From: Hyphomonas sp.
Lineage (GTDB): Bacteria > Pseudomonadota > Alphaproteobacteria > Caulobacterales > Hyphomonadaceae
DNA: 64,000 bases
Assembly: GCF_022844445.1 (NCBI RefSeq)
Contig: NZ_JALHLS010000001.1
Span: 186,001 to 250,000 of the forward strand
Reading direction: 5' to 3'
Shown here: positions 18,288-29,564 of the stretch, one piece after another
Numbering within the stretch: position 1 is the first letter of the stretch
How the letters are laid out: the number at the start of each line of letters is the position of its first letter
Notes under the pieces: generated by a model
What the model was told of the DNA's origin: nothing
Database searches by the model: none
The model's input: only the letters and a program-made list of their open reading frames with translations
Made by a program: the position numbers and the translations under genes

Positions 18288-20717
18288 TCAGGAAGCGTTG
18301 GCGAGCGAGGCTGCAACTAGGCGCGGCAGCGCGCGCACTGCCACCCCTGACGATGCCGGTGCCCGCTTCAGCAAACCGGCCTTCTCGAGATCGGCTGGAA
18401 GACCCGGCCGCCCGAAATGATATCCCTGCAACTCGGTACAGCCTTCGTCGATCAACCGGCGCGCCTGCTCGGCCGTTTCGACGCCTTCAGCCGTCGTGCG
18501 CATCCCGAGGCGCCGCGCCAGCCCGAGCACGGCCTGGATGATTGCGGCGCATTCCTCGCTCGTCTCCATCTGGTCGACGAAGGACTTGTCGATCTTGATC
18601 TTGTTGAACGGGAACGTGCGCAGATAGCTCAGCGACGAATAGCCGGTGCCGAAATCATCGAGCGAGATCGACGAGCCAAGATCGCGCAGCGCATGCATCA
18701 CGCTGAGGCTGTCTTCGGTCGCATCGAACAGTGCAGTTTCGGTAATCTCGAAATCGACGCGCCGCGGGTCAATGCCTGTCTGCGCCATCGTATGCGTCAC
18801 GATCGTCAGCAGCGATCGGTTCTTCACCTGCATCGGCGACAGGTTGATCGAAACCTTGAGGGAAGGATCCCACGTCGCCGCCTCGCGCAGCGCTTCGCGA
18901 ATGATCCAGTTGCCGACCTGCCAGATCAGGCCGGTCTGCTCGAGGATCGGCACGAACTCGGCCGGACAGACATTGCCGCGCTTCGGGTGCATCCAGCGGA
19001 TCAGCGTCTCATAGCCGCTGATCTGGCCCGTCTGAGCGTCCACGATCGGCTGATAGTTGAGCTCGAACTCGTTGTTGGCCAGCGCGCTGCGCAAGTCCGA
19101 TTCCATCCGCATGCGGAGGTGAACCATCTCGTTCATTCCAGGCTCGAAAAGGCGGGCGGTATCCCGCCCGCCCTCCTTCGCCGCCATGAGGGCCAGGTCG
19201 GCAAAACGCATCAGGTCTGTGGCATCCACAGAATGATCCGGGAACATGGCAATACCGATGCTGACCGTCGACTGGACAAGCGCGGTATCAGTATCCACCG
19301 CCACCGACATCAGGTCCTGGATCGTCAACGCAAGCGCCATCGCCTCGCCTGGGCCGGAAATACCCTGCTGCAGAATCACGAACTCGTCGCCGCCGAAACG
19401 CGCGACAATGTCCTGCGGCCCCAGCACGGACTGGATACGCCCCGCCACGGACTTCAGCACCGCGTCTCCTGCCGCATGTCCGTGGACGTCATTGATGGTT
19501 TTGAAGCGGTCAAGGTCGAGGCAATGAACCGCGAAGGGGTGCACCGTGGTACCGAAGGAACTGGCAGCGGCCTGAAGCGCTTCGCGGAGCTTTTCCTGCT
19601 TGGGCACACCCGTCAGGGAATCGAAATGAGCCAGATGGGCAATCTGTTGGTCGGCCCTGCGCTTCTCGGTCACATCGGCGGCCACGCCCCGGAAGCCGTC
19701 GAAACGGCCCATCTCGTCAAACACTGGTTTGGCCGAAATGCGCCACCACTGACGAGTGGACCCGCGGCGCGTCGCAAGGCTCACATTGTGAACCGGCTGA
19801 TAGTTTCCCAGCGCTTCGCGCAGGCGCGCAAGGTCTGCCGCCGCTTCCGGATCGGTTGCATCGAAGAAATCGATCAGCGGTTGGTTGTCGAGCTGCTCAA
19901 CCGTGAAACCCGACCGTTCGGCCAGATGCTTGGAAGGTCGCATCAGCCGGTGGTCTGCATTGGTTTCCCAGAGACAGTCGGACGCTGCCTCCTCGAATTC
20001 GTTGAGCAGCAGGCTGATCACGGCTTGTTTCTTCTCCAACTGCACGGTTTGGTCCGTCAGCTTGGCCGCCTGCAGCCAGGAGCGCACATGGTTGGTATAG
20101 TTCCAGGAGGTCGTCCGTATCATGACAATCGTCAGGATACCAAGCAATGCCAGAAGGGCCAGCTGCTCCGTACCTGTGCCGGAACGCAAGAGGCCAAGCG
20201 CCATACCAAACGACAACGCGGAGACAAATGGGATCGCTGCCGCGGGAAGGGTCGACAGCACATAGGCTGCGCCCGTCATCATTCCAGCGCAGACCCACAG
20301 CACGATGGCGAGATCAAAACCTTGTGTCGCAGGCAGGAACAGAACCGGACAGATCGACCAGGCGAGCCCTAGAGCGGCCGACTCTGCGATCGGGCGGTAA
20401 AGCTCTTGCTGCGTCCGCGGCCGGGGCGGCGTCTGGTGCCGCATGACGCGGAGGACGGAGCGCGCACCGAGCAGCGCGAGGCACGACATTAGCGTGCCCC
20501 AGAACAGAAGGGCCGGCGACGGCGCATGGTAGGAAAGGTAAGCGATCAGCACGAGGGCGTTCAGCGCGCTCGCGGTCAGGCCGAAAGGCAGAAGCTGTCG
20601 GAACGTGTGGAGCTGCTGGCCCCGGATGTAGGCGGCGTGTTCGGAACTCATGGTCGCCGGGCCGAGATCTCGTCTCGCCAAGGTGAACCAGTTTTCCATC
20701 ATCGCCCCGTTCTTCAT
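18288..20717 (-). CDS. Membrane PAS-GGDEF-EAL cyclic-di-GMP signalling protein
   Basis: About 809 residues. An N-terminal membrane block (roughly 45-215) has about six helices; a PAS-like domain follows (SDCLWETNADHRLMRPSKHL to GFRGVAADVTEKR). The GGDEF domain keeps its active motif in VARFGGDEFVILQ, with NDVHGHAAGDAVL before it, so cyclase activity is possible. The EAL domain has SGYETLIRWMHP (Glu kept, Ala changed to Thr), SINLSPMQ, FEITETAL, LDDFGTGYSSLSYL and TTAEGVET, so phosphodiesterase residues look intact. The ATG at 20717 is preferred to an upstream TTG because GGGAAG lies about ten bases before it. Likely controls motility or surface attachment. Confidence 0.9.
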   Translation of the reverse strand: MKNGAMMENWFTLARRDLGPATMSSEHAAYIRGQQLHTFRQLLPFGLTASALNALVLIAYLSYHAPSPALLFWGTLMSCLALLGARSVLRVMRHQTPPRPRTQQELYRPIAESAALGLAWSICPVLFLPATQGFDLAIVLWVCAGMMTGAAYVLSTLPAAAIPFVSALSFGMALGLLRSGTGTEQLALLALLGILTIVMIRTTSWNYTNHVRSWLQAAKLTDQTVQLEKKQAVISLLLNEFEEAASDCLWETNADHRLMRPSKHLAERSGFTVEQLDNQPLIDFFDATDPEAAADLARLREALGNYQPVHNVSLATRRGSTRQWWRISAKPVFDEMGRFDGFRGVAADVTEKRRADQQIAHLAHFDSLTGVPKQEKLREALQAAASSFGTTVHPFAVHCLDLDRFKTINDVHGHAAGDAVLKSVAGRIQSVLGPQDIVARFGGDEFVILQQGISGPGEAMALALTIQDLMSVAVDTDTALVQSTVSIGIAMFPDHSVDATDLMRFADLALMAAKEGGRDTARLFEPGMNEMVHLRMRMESDLRSALANNEFELNYQPIVDAQTGQISGYETLIRWMHPKRGNVCPAEFVPILEQTGLIWQVGNWIIREALREAATWDPSLKVSINLSPMQVKNRSLLTIVTHTMAQTGIDPRRVDFEITETALFDATEDSLSVMHALRDLGSSISLDDFGTGYSSLSYLRTFPFNKIKIDKSFVDQMETSEECAAIIQAVLGLARRLGMRTTAEGVETAEQARRLIDEGCTELQGYHFGRPGLPADLEKAGLLKRAPASSGVAVRALPRLVAASLANAS

Positions 20718-20968
20718 CCCTTCGGACTTCCCTGCCAAATGCGGGCATCTTCGGTGTCACCGGTATCAAATTGTGCAGAACATCCGTTTAAACCGGTCTG
20801 TGAAATTCAACACAAACCGGTACCCGGCCCGTCACACACTGTCGCAGAGCGCTGCCACATGTGTGGCCGGCCGGTCCCGAATCGGGTCTCGCTTTCCCCA
20901 GGCCTTTACAACCTCGTGCAGGCGCCGAGGTTGCGGCTTCCGCCCCGCATGACTAACCTGTCGCAGCC

Positions 20969-21730
20969 ATGTTGTTGCGCGCCGCCCTCCTAGCCCTTTG
21001 CGGCCTCGCCCTTGCAGCCTGCACCGGCAAGACCGAGGGGCCCTGTGACACGGTCACCTTCGAATCAACGCCCTATCTCGTCTGCAGTTTCGACGCCGAG
21101 ACAGACGACATCCGCCTCTTCCTGCGCGACGAGGCAGGGGCCCCCTTCGGCCAGTTCGATCGGCTAGCGAATCACGTTGCATCTCAAGGCGGCAGCCTGA
21201 TCTTCGCGATGAACGCCGGCATGTACCATGAGGACCGCCGCCCGGTCGGCCTCTATGTCGAAGAAGAAAAGTCCGAGATGGGCCTGGTGAAAAATGCCGG
21301 GCCCGGCAATTTCGGCATGCTGCCTAACGGCGTCTTCTGGCTCGATGAGGGCGCTGCCGGCGTCACAGAAACCCTTGCCTACGCTGAGCGCTTTGCAGAC
21401 GACCCGCCACGCTTTGCCACCCAGTCCGGCCCGATGCTGGTCGTCGACGGCGAGCTGCACCCCGTGCTCAACCCTGACGGCACCAGCCTGCGCCGCCGCA
21501 ACGGCGTCGGCGTCAGCGCCGATGGCCGCCGCGTCGTGTTCGTTATCTCGGACTCGCCGGTCAACTTCCACGTCTTTGCCCGCCTCTTCCGCGACGAACT
21601 GAACGTGCCCAACGCCCTGTATCTCGATGGCGCCGTCTCTAAGGTCTACGCCCCGGCGCTGGAGCGCAACGAATCCGGCCTCGACATGGGGCCCATCGTC
21701 GGCGTGGTGCGCGAGGCGGGCCGATCGTGA
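20969..21730 (+). CDS. Phosphodiester glycosidase-family (DUF2233/NAGPA) lipoprotein
   Basis: A 253-residue predicted lipoprotein (signal ends LALAACTG, Cys17). The body has the DUF2233/phosphodiester-glycosidase pattern: IFAMNAGMYHEDRRPVGLYV, GNFGMLPNGVFW, ATQSGPMLVVDGELHPVL, RRRNGVGVSADGRRVVFVIS and NALYLDGAVSKVY. The fold is that of the mammalian 'uncovering enzyme' and bacterial YigE-like proteins, which remove sugar-1-phosphate caps; the bacterial substrate is unknown, perhaps envelope glycans. The next small gene starts inside its last codons (GTGA overlap). Confidence 0.83.
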   Translation: MLLRAALLALCGLALAACTGKTEGPCDTVTFESTPYLVCSFDAETDDIRLFLRDEAGAPFGQFDRLANHVASQGGSLIFAMNAGMYHEDRRPVGLYVEEEKSEMGLVKNAGPGNFGMLPNGVFWLDEGAAGVTETLAYAERFADDPPRFATQSGPMLVVDGELHPVLNPDGTSLRRRNGVGVSADGRRVVFVISDSPVNFHVFARLFRDELNVPNALYLDGAVSKVYAPALERNESGLDMGPIVGVVREAGRS

Positions 21731-21966
21731 AGCAGCTGAAACTGTCGCCGGACCGCCGCCAGCGCCTGATTGAGCAGGTCCAGACCATGTATGCCCGCGA
21801 TTTCGACGAAAGCCTCAGCGCCTTCCGGGCCGGCGAACTGGTCGACCGGATGACCACCCTGATCGGCCCGGGCGTCTATAACCAGGCGGTTGAGGACGTG
21901 CGCGCACACCTGCAGGGCCGCCTCGATGATCTTTCCGGCGAAGTCTTTGTGGAAGACCCCGCCTGA
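21727..21966 (+). CDS. DUF2164 protein
   Basis: A 79-residue protein with the DUF2164 pattern: RRQRLIEQVQTMYARDFDES, then AGELVDRMTTLIGPGVYNQA and VEDVRAHLQGRLDDLSGEVF. Function is unknown; family members are small, helical and soluble. The GTG start overlaps the previous stop by four bases (GTGA), indicating translational coupling to the glycosidase-like lipoprotein gene, though the two products would be in different compartments. Confidence 0.85.
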   Translation: MKQLKLSPDRRQRLIEQVQTMYARDFDESLSAFRAGELVDRMTTLIGPGVYNQAVEDVRAHLQGRLDDLSGEVFVEDPA

Positions 21967-22074
21967 GCCCCGCCCTTCAGCAGAGCTTACCGCACTTGTC
22001 AGCGGCTTGCGCATCTCGCCCCGCCGCCATACCTGCCGCTCACTGACCCGCCGCGATCAAAGGAGACAAAGCCG

Positions 22075-22416
22075 ATGACCATCAAGCTTTTCGGCCTGAA
22101 GAATTGCGACACCTGCAAGAAAGCCCTCGGCGAGATCAAGGCCACAGGCCACAAGGCCGAATTTGTCGACATCCGTGCCGAGGCAGACCTCGCCCGCAAG
22201 GTGCCCGAATGGCTGAAAGCCGTCGGTGACAAGCTGGTGAACCGCAGCTCCACTACCTGGCGCGCTCTAACCGAAGAAAACAAGGCCCGCGCCACCGGCT
22301 CAAGCCTCGAAGGCCTCCTCCTCGGCAACCCGACGCTCATCAAACGCCCGGTCATCGAGGTAGATGGCGACGTCCTCATCGGCTGGACCGACGCCTCAAA
22401 GGCCCGCATCGGCTGA
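22075..22416 (+). CDS. ArsC/Spx-family reductase-like protein (YffB type)
   Basis: A 113-residue thioredoxin-fold protein. The CXXC site is in FGLKNCDTCKKALGEIKATG, followed by HKAEFVDIRAE and later NRSSTTWRALTEENKARAT, LLLGNPTLIKRPVIEVDG and VLIGW, as in YffB/Spx-like ArsC proteins, which lack the arsenate-binding Arg context of true arsenate reductases and may be glutathione-dependent thiol reductases. AGGAGA precedes the ATG. No arsenic genes are nearby, so arsenate reduction is unlikely. Confidence 0.87.
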   Translation: MTIKLFGLKNCDTCKKALGEIKATGHKAEFVDIRAEADLARKVPEWLKAVGDKLVNRSSTTWRALTEENKARATGSSLEGLLLGNPTLIKRPVIEVDGDVLIGWTDASKARIG

Positions 22417-22503
22417 ACTTAGAGCAAACTTATTCGGTCTCCGGGCAACGGATTCCGGATTGGCGCACGTTCAAACTCGGAAAACTGCCCCCGGAGATCC
22501 AAC

Positions 22504-23364
22504 GTGCGCTGCTTCCTTGCTGCTGCTTTCGCCCTCTTCGCCGCCGCCATGCCCGCCTCTGCTGATCCGGAAACTCTGACCGTCATGGCCGGAAAGACCG
22601 AGCGGGAGTTCATCCTCTACACTCCTGCGACGGCGCGCAGCCCTGTCCCCCTCGTTCTGGTCTTCCATGGCGGCGGCGGAGGAGATGACTGGATGGCGAA
22701 CAAGTCCCGCGTCCTGACCCGCACTCTCAACGAAGCGGGCTATGCCGTCGCCTACATGAACGGCTCGGCGCGCCGCGACGGCGAGAAGCTGCGCACCTGG
22801 AACGCCGTCCATTGCTGCGCCTATGCGGCAAAGAAGAAAATCAACGACGCCGCCTATGCCGACGCGGTGATCGAAGAGGCGGATCGCCGCCTCGATATCG
22901 ACCGTACCCGGATCTTCCTGATGGGCCATTCCAACGGCGCCATGCTGAGCTACCGGATCGCCGGCCAGATGAAGACCACGCCGCGCGGCATCGCGCCCAT
23001 CAGCGGCGCCATCTTCGCCGACCAGCCGGACGTGCCGGACCGCACAGCGATCTTCATGTACCACGCCGTCGATGACGAAGTGCTCAGTTATGATGGCAAC
23101 CCCGAAGACAAGGCCGAACGCTGGCGCACAGCGCCGCATGTCGGCTTCGTAAAGGCCGAGGCAAAGCTCGCCGGACTCAAAAACTGCGGCGCACCGGTCG
23201 CCTCCGGCTTCGATGGCGGCGTGCAGATGACCGAGCGCGCCTGCCCCGGCAGCTCCTCCCTCGTTGCCGTAACCTCACCTTCCGGCGGCCACGAATGGCC
23301 AGCGAACGCGCCCGGCTACAGCATCGAGCAAGCGGTCCTCGGCTTCTTTGAACGCCAGCGTTGA
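22504..23364 (+). CDS. Secreted LpqC/PHB-depolymerase-like esterase
   Basis: A 286-residue exported alpha/beta hydrolase. A signal peptide runs to about Ala20 (AAAMPASADPE). The oxyanion region is VLVFHGGGGGDDW, the nucleophile Ser is in FLMGHSNGAMLSYRIAG, an acid is likely in HAVDDEVLSYDG and the His in SGGHEWPANAPG, so the triad looks complete. This architecture is shared by LpqC-type esterases, feruloyl esterases and short-chain PHB depolymerases. Two cysteines in AVHCCAYA are notable. A start without strong Shine-Dalgarno is GTG at 22504. Confidence 0.85.
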   Translation: MRCFLAAAFALFAAAMPASADPETLTVMAGKTEREFILYTPATARSPVPLVLVFHGGGGGDDWMANKSRVLTRTLNEAGYAVAYMNGSARRDGEKLRTWNAVHCCAYAAKKKINDAAYADAVIEEADRRLDIDRTRIFLMGHSNGAMLSYRIAGQMKTTPRGIAPISGAIFADQPDVPDRTAIFMYHAVDDEVLSYDGNPEDKAERWRTAPHVGFVKAEAKLAGLKNCGAPVASGFDGGVQMTERACPGSSSLVAVTSPSGGHEWPANAPGYSIEQAVLGFFERQR

Positions 23365-23449
23365 ACGCTGATTCCCTGTAACAATCCGGATTGCCGACGC
23401 CGCGCAGCGCGCGCTAAGTCAAGGGTGCGTCACACCCCCCGGAGACTTC

Positions 23450-24604
23450 ATGCGCGACCGCCTCCTGCTGCCCCTACTGGCAGCTGCCACCTGCCTGTCC
23501 TTCGCCGCTCTGACCCCTAGCCGCGCCGACACGCCGCCCTCCGCCTGGACGCTGGACGACATGAACGCCTGCCGCGAATACACCTACGCGCACTTCCTCA
23601 ACCTGCGCGGCGCCAAGGGCGCGAAGACGTTCGATGACGCCTCCCTCTGGTGGTCTGATGAGGCGAACCGCAAGGGCCTCGTGACCTTCGATCCCAACCC
23701 ATCCGAAATCCTGGACCTCTTCTCGGAGAAGGAACTCGCCGGCCCTGCCAAACTCTGCCTCTCCGCCGCTAGCGGCAAGAAATCGGTCGACCTGTCGAAG
23801 GGTACTACCTTGATGCTGTCGCGCTATGCCGAGGCGCATCCAGAGCCTGCGCCGTCTGCAGCGCCGCCCTCGCCGCCGCCGTCCGAGACCGCCCCGCCTG
23901 CCCCCAAGCGCCTCTGGACATCCGCAGAAACCTACCCGGATCCACGCCCCGCAACAGAAGACGGGATCGACTGCCGCGTCGCCCTCGCCCTGGCCTGGGG
24001 CTATGCGACGGGCGACGCGAGCGAGCGCTACGTGCGAGCCTTTCTCGCCACGGACGCCGCGCTGACACAAGGCACCGAGCTGTTCGACGCCCGCGCAAAC
24101 TACTACAACGACCAGATCGGCAAGGATGGTCTGACTGCCATGGCCGACCGCTGCATCGCCAGCGCCAACGGCGCCGCCGTCGAGATCAACCCGCAGCGCG
24201 AGCAATTGATGGGGCCCGAGCGCTACGCCCTGTACCTTTCAAACGCTGCAAGCGAAGCCCGCGCCGCTGCCGCCTCACAAGAAGAGGCCCGCGCCCGCGA
24301 AGAAGCGGAAGGCGAGCTGCGCGAGCTTTATGCAAGATGCGACGCCGCCGCCTCAGCCGGACTCGAGCGAGCGGGCGACAACATGGCCGAAGCCCAGCGC
24401 ATGGCGCTCAACTGGGCTGCCACCGGCCGTTATGGCACCAACTACGCAGTCGATCCTTTCAAGCGCGGCTGCGGGAACGTGCGCGACACCTGGGCGACGA
24501 TGAACAACATGCAGTGTCCGGACGAATTTTTCAGCGAGATCCAGTCGTTCTACGAACAGTACGTCCTCGATTTCGGCACAGGCGCGCTCTACTGTGAGCA
24601 ATAG
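23450..24604 (+). CDS. Exported protein of unknown function with proline-rich linker
   Basis: A 384-residue exported protein: signal peptide to about residue 26 (LTPSRADTP). Residues about 27-125 form one cysteine-containing domain (NACREYTYAHFLNLRG, AGPAKLCLSAASGKK). A Pro-rich linker near 130-165 (PPSPPPSETAPPAPK) leads to a second, mainly helical domain with several cysteines (GIDCRVALALAWGYATGDAS, MADRCIASANGA, ARCDAAASAGLERAGDN) ending DFGTGALYCEQ. I do not recognise either domain. Paired cysteines fit a periplasmic location. GGAG lies eight bases before the ATG. Confidence 0.75.
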   Translation: MRDRLLLPLLAAATCLSFAALTPSRADTPPSAWTLDDMNACREYTYAHFLNLRGAKGAKTFDDASLWWSDEANRKGLVTFDPNPSEILDLFSEKELAGPAKLCLSAASGKKSVDLSKGTTLMLSRYAEAHPEPAPSAAPPSPPPSETAPPAPKRLWTSAETYPDPRPATEDGIDCRVALALAWGYATGDASERYVRAFLATDAALTQGTELFDARANYYNDQIGKDGLTAMADRCIASANGAAVEINPQREQLMGPERYALYLSNAASEARAAAASQEEARAREEAEGELRELYARCDAAASAGLERAGDNMAEAQRMALNWAATGRYGTNYAVDPFKRGCGNVRDTWATMNNMQCPDEFFSEIQSFYEQYVLDFGTGALYCEQ

Positions 24605-24667
24605 GCCGCGCGCACCTCAGTTGCGGTTATCCGGACCGCCTGCGGCCTGTGACCCTCCGTATCCGGA

Positions 24668-25129
24668 TCAGGCCGCCACCATTTTCCCGCCAAGACGCGC
24701 CAAGGCGCTCGACCATCCGGCCACGACGCCGTCCAGCAGATCCGAGCCATCCAGTGCCGCGGTCTGCAAAGTCAACACCAGCCGCGTTCCGCCGCCCGCC
24801 GCGATGAACTCCGCCGACACAAGGCTCACGCCTAGCAGCACGCTGCCCTCGCTGATCGATTCCGAATAGACGATCCGCGCATCCGGCACGATGTCGAGAT
24901 AGCGCCCCACAACCCGCGCCACCGCCTCGCCGCCCACCATGCACAGCTGCACATCCTCCCCGCCGACGCGGAAGTCCGCCGCTTCGTTGAAGATCTCTAC
25001 ATCGTCCGACGGCGATCCCCAGATGCGCCGCACCTCCGGATCTTCCCAGGCCCGGAACACCCGCGCCGGGCTCGCCGCATAGGTGCGTTCCAGTGTTTCG
25101 GTCCGGTGTGCCATTGTCTGATGCGTCAT
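24668..25129 (-). CDS. SRPBCC/AHSA1-domain protein
   Basis: A 153-residue protein of the START-like AHSA1 group. The opening ETLERTYAASPARVFRAWED and VRRIWGSPSDD, the middle GGEAVARVVGRYLDIVPDAR and the strand GGTRLVLTLQTAAL are characteristic; the last helix (VAGWSSALARLG) covers the hydrophobic pocket. Such proteins often accompany an ArsR-type regulator, and here the gene overlaps one by four bases (ATGA). Ligand and role are unknown. Confidence 0.88.
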   Translation of the reverse strand: MTHQTMAHRTETLERTYAASPARVFRAWEDPEVRRIWGSPSDDVEIFNEAADFRVGGEDVQLCMVGGEAVARVVGRYLDIVPDARIVYSESISEGSVLLGVSLVSAEFIAAGGGTRLVLTLQTAALDGSDLLDGVVAGWSSALARLGGKMVAA

Positions 25130-25473
25130 TGCGTGTCTCCCTTGCGATTGAGAATTTCACCGAGCCGGTCGAGCCGGCGCTGCCAGGCGGCGTGATAACG
25201 GGTGATCCACCGGTCGAGTTCAGCAAGGCGCTGCGTCTCCAGCCGGCAGGTGCGTACGCGCCCAGTCTTGACCGTGCTGATCAGTCCTGCCGCCTCGAGT
25301 ACGCGCACATGCTGTAGCAAACTCGGCAGCGTCATGTCGTATCCCGCCGCCAGGTCCGTCACGCTCGCCTCACCGTCCGACAGGCGGGCGATGATGTCGC
25401 GCCGGGTTGCATCCGCGAGCGCATTGAAGCCGCGGTCGAGCAGGTCCGGATCGGGCGTTCGATGGTTAGCCAT
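25126..25473 (-). CDS. ArsR-family transcriptional regulator
   Basis: A 115-residue winged-helix regulator: GFNALADATRRDIIARLSDG, DLAAGYDMTLPSLLQHVRVL (recognition helix) and LISTVKTGRVRTCRLE (wing). No metal-binding cysteine motif is present. It is first in a two-gene operon with the SRPBCC protein, a frequent pairing in which the regulator is likely autoregulatory. The divergent thiC operon with its riboswitch starts beyond a 100-base shared promoter region. Confidence 0.9.
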   Translation of the reverse strand: MANHRTPDPDLLDRGFNALADATRRDIIARLSDGEASVTDLAAGYDMTLPSLLQHVRVLEAAGLISTVKTGRVRTCRLETQRLAELDRWITRYHAAWQRRLDRLGEILNRKGDTQ

Positions 25474-25579
25474 ACGCCTTACTATTGCGCGACGCCGCAG
25501 GCGTCAAGACACTAAGGCCATCGACTAACAATTAGATCGGGCGCCTCTTCCCATCCTCGCCAACCGCGTCTAGAAACGT

Positions 25580-25665
25580 TTCATCCGAGGGGTGTCCGGC
25601 ATGGTGCCGGGCTGAGAGTTACCCTTTGAACCTGATCCGGCTCATACCGGCGCGAGGGACGGAGA
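25580..25665 (+). ncRNA. TPP riboswitch (THI element)
   Basis: The conserved thi-box core is present: GAGGGGTGTCC, GGGCTGAGA, ACCCTTTGAACCTGATC, then CCGGCTCATACCGGCG and AGGGA. These build the two parallel helices that bind thiamine pyrophosphate. It ends six bases before the first gene and directly abuts the GGAGAAAG ribosome-binding site, so repression of translation by TPP is the likely mechanism. It controls the hotdog protein and, through overlap, thiC. Confidence 0.95.
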
Positions 25666-25671
25666 AAGCAG

Positions 25672-28295
<2,624 letters not shown>

Positions 28296-28773
28296 GATCA
28301 GGAGTGTCCGACCACCTTCGATCTTTGCCTCTCTGGTGATCTTCTTGAGGAGCGTCCAGCCAGCGCCGGCCCAAGGCTGCGCAGGCTCAAGCAGCCCTTC
28401 GACGAGTTGATCAAAAGTGCCGACAGCGCGTTCAGCGGCCGGTCCCGCGGAACCGGCTGCCTGGATGACGGTCATGTTTATTCGGAGGGCGGAAGTCTCT
28501 TGGCTTACGGGATTTGATGCGCTCGATAAACAAAAGAGAGACAGACCTCTGAACTCGGGCGATTTGTTTTGGACCGCCCGATGAGTAGGTACGTTTTTTC
28601 AGCATTAGATTTTCTTGAGGGCGGACCTACCGGGTCGTCGGAATGACAGGCGACAAACGTCAACGCACTTCAGACGCGTGTTCAGTCGTTCCAATGGCGG
28701 AAAAGAGCTAGCGCGCCCGTCAGGACCAGGCCGGTAAGGCTTAAGGGCAGTACGGCCTCCGGCCAAATGCACC
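28296..28773. other. Gene-poor, comparatively AT-rich stretch
   Basis: No convincing gene. A minus-strand frame (28152-28475) overlaps thiC and has no recognisable domain. A plus-strand 39-codon frame (28465-28584) lacks a ribosome-binding site. From about 28480 to 28680 the base composition is visibly richer in A+T than its neighbours (for example GTTTATTCGG and CGTTTTTTCAGCATTAG). It may be a relic, a regulatory region or a small-RNA locus. Confidence 0.5.
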
Positions 28774-29076
28774 CTACAAACCCGCTCCCAGTATCCCGTT
28801 CGCGCGCCGCGCCTTCATGCATTCGAAGCTCCCCGCCCGGAATGCGCGGCAGGCTTCGGGGCGCTCCTCGTAGACGGCGCAGGTCGCCTTGCCTTCCCCT
28901 AGCTGCAGGTGCACGCAATGACCGCAACTGTAGTCCACATAGGTGCGCCCTTCATGTTCGAAGAGGCTTTCCGCTGGTAGCCGCCGACCGGCATCTTCGG
29001 GCAGCAACACGAGGTAGCGCGGGTTCTTGCTGAAGCAGCACGCCCCGCAGGTCACGCAATCGAACGTGTTGGACAT
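28774..29076 (-). CDS. YkgJ-family cysteine-cluster protein
   Basis: About 100 residues, with the start MSNTFDCVTCGACCFSKN chosen because it opens the conserved region; the frame extends upstream without similarity. Cysteines are arranged as C-x2-C-x2-CC at the N-terminus and further in YSCGHCVHL, ATCAVYEERPEACRAF and FECMKAR, the UPF0153/YkgJ pattern thought to bind an iron-sulfur cluster or zinc. Function is unknown. Confidence 0.85.
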   Translation of the reverse strand: MSNTFDCVTCGACCFSKNPRYLVLLPEDAGRRLPAESLFEHEGRTYVDYSCGHCVHLQLGEGKATCAVYEERPEACRAFRAGSFECMKARRANGILGAGL

Positions 29077-29435
29077 CTGGCATCGGCTCCTATTGCCGGC
29101 GGCGATGTACTGCGCCGGCCCTTCCCCGGCAAGAGGACCCGTCCGATGTTGAACATCATGCCTACTGCGCAGCACTCTGTCGCCGTGCGCGACCGAAGAT
29201 ACCGCGCGATTTACGAGTCATGCAGAACAGTTGGCCCGCGCCAATCCGCCAGGGTCTCGTGCGGACAAAATCTACTCTCATCCCTACCGGAACAGCCGGA
29301 CCGGGTTTCGTTCGGTTTTCAGGAAAGGCGTCCACGCCACATCACTTTCTTCCACGGACACCCGGCGCGTTCTGTGCGCGGCTTCATATTCTCCGTATCC
29401 GGACCGCTTATCCGCCCGGTCTGCGGTGCTGTACG
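29077..29435. other. Intergenic stretch without a supported gene
   Basis: Several overlapping open frames exist on the plus strand, but none has a ribosome-binding site, recognisable domain or plausible protein composition. The promoter of the YkgJ-type gene should lie at the left end and the 3' part of the YdcH-type transcript at the right. No clear terminator was seen. Confidence 0.5.
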
Positions 29436-29564
29436 CTACTTCTCTCCGGCGGATTTAGTTGCCTGCACCACCAGCCAGATCGTGATGCCCGACACCACCA
29501 CCAGCAACGTGCCAAACCCTACCAGCGCGGCAATCGCCAGCGGATCAATCGTCAGACTTCCCAT
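29436..29564 (-). CDS. 42-residue single-pass membrane peptide
   Basis: A small frame with a GGTGGAG ribosome-binding site six bases before its ATG (29562-29564). It begins MGSLTIDPLAIAALVGFGT, continues with a strongly hydrophobic helix (LLVVVSGITIWLVVQ) and ends with a short charged tail (ATKSAGEK). It starts 20 bases inside the preceding YdcH-like gene, so the two are translationally coupled. I infer a single-pass inner-membrane peptide; no family is recognised. Confidence 0.6.
   Translation of the reverse strand: MGSLTIDPLAIAALVGFGTLLVVVSGITIWLVVQATKSAGEK

Noticed and set aside
18417-20372. 651-codon frame opposite the GGDEF-EAL gene
   Set aside because: Length comes from GC-biased third positions; composition is rich in His/Arg/Gln without any known domain.
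28465-28584. 39-codon plus-strand frame in the AT-rich stretch
   Set aside because: No ribosome-binding site and no recognisable sequence features.
28682-28822. Possible 46-residue membrane peptide after the YkgJ-type gene
   Set aside because: Its end (LSLTGLVLTGALALFRHW) is hydrophobic, but the only ATG lies within the YkgJ coding region and no ribosome-binding site supports it.
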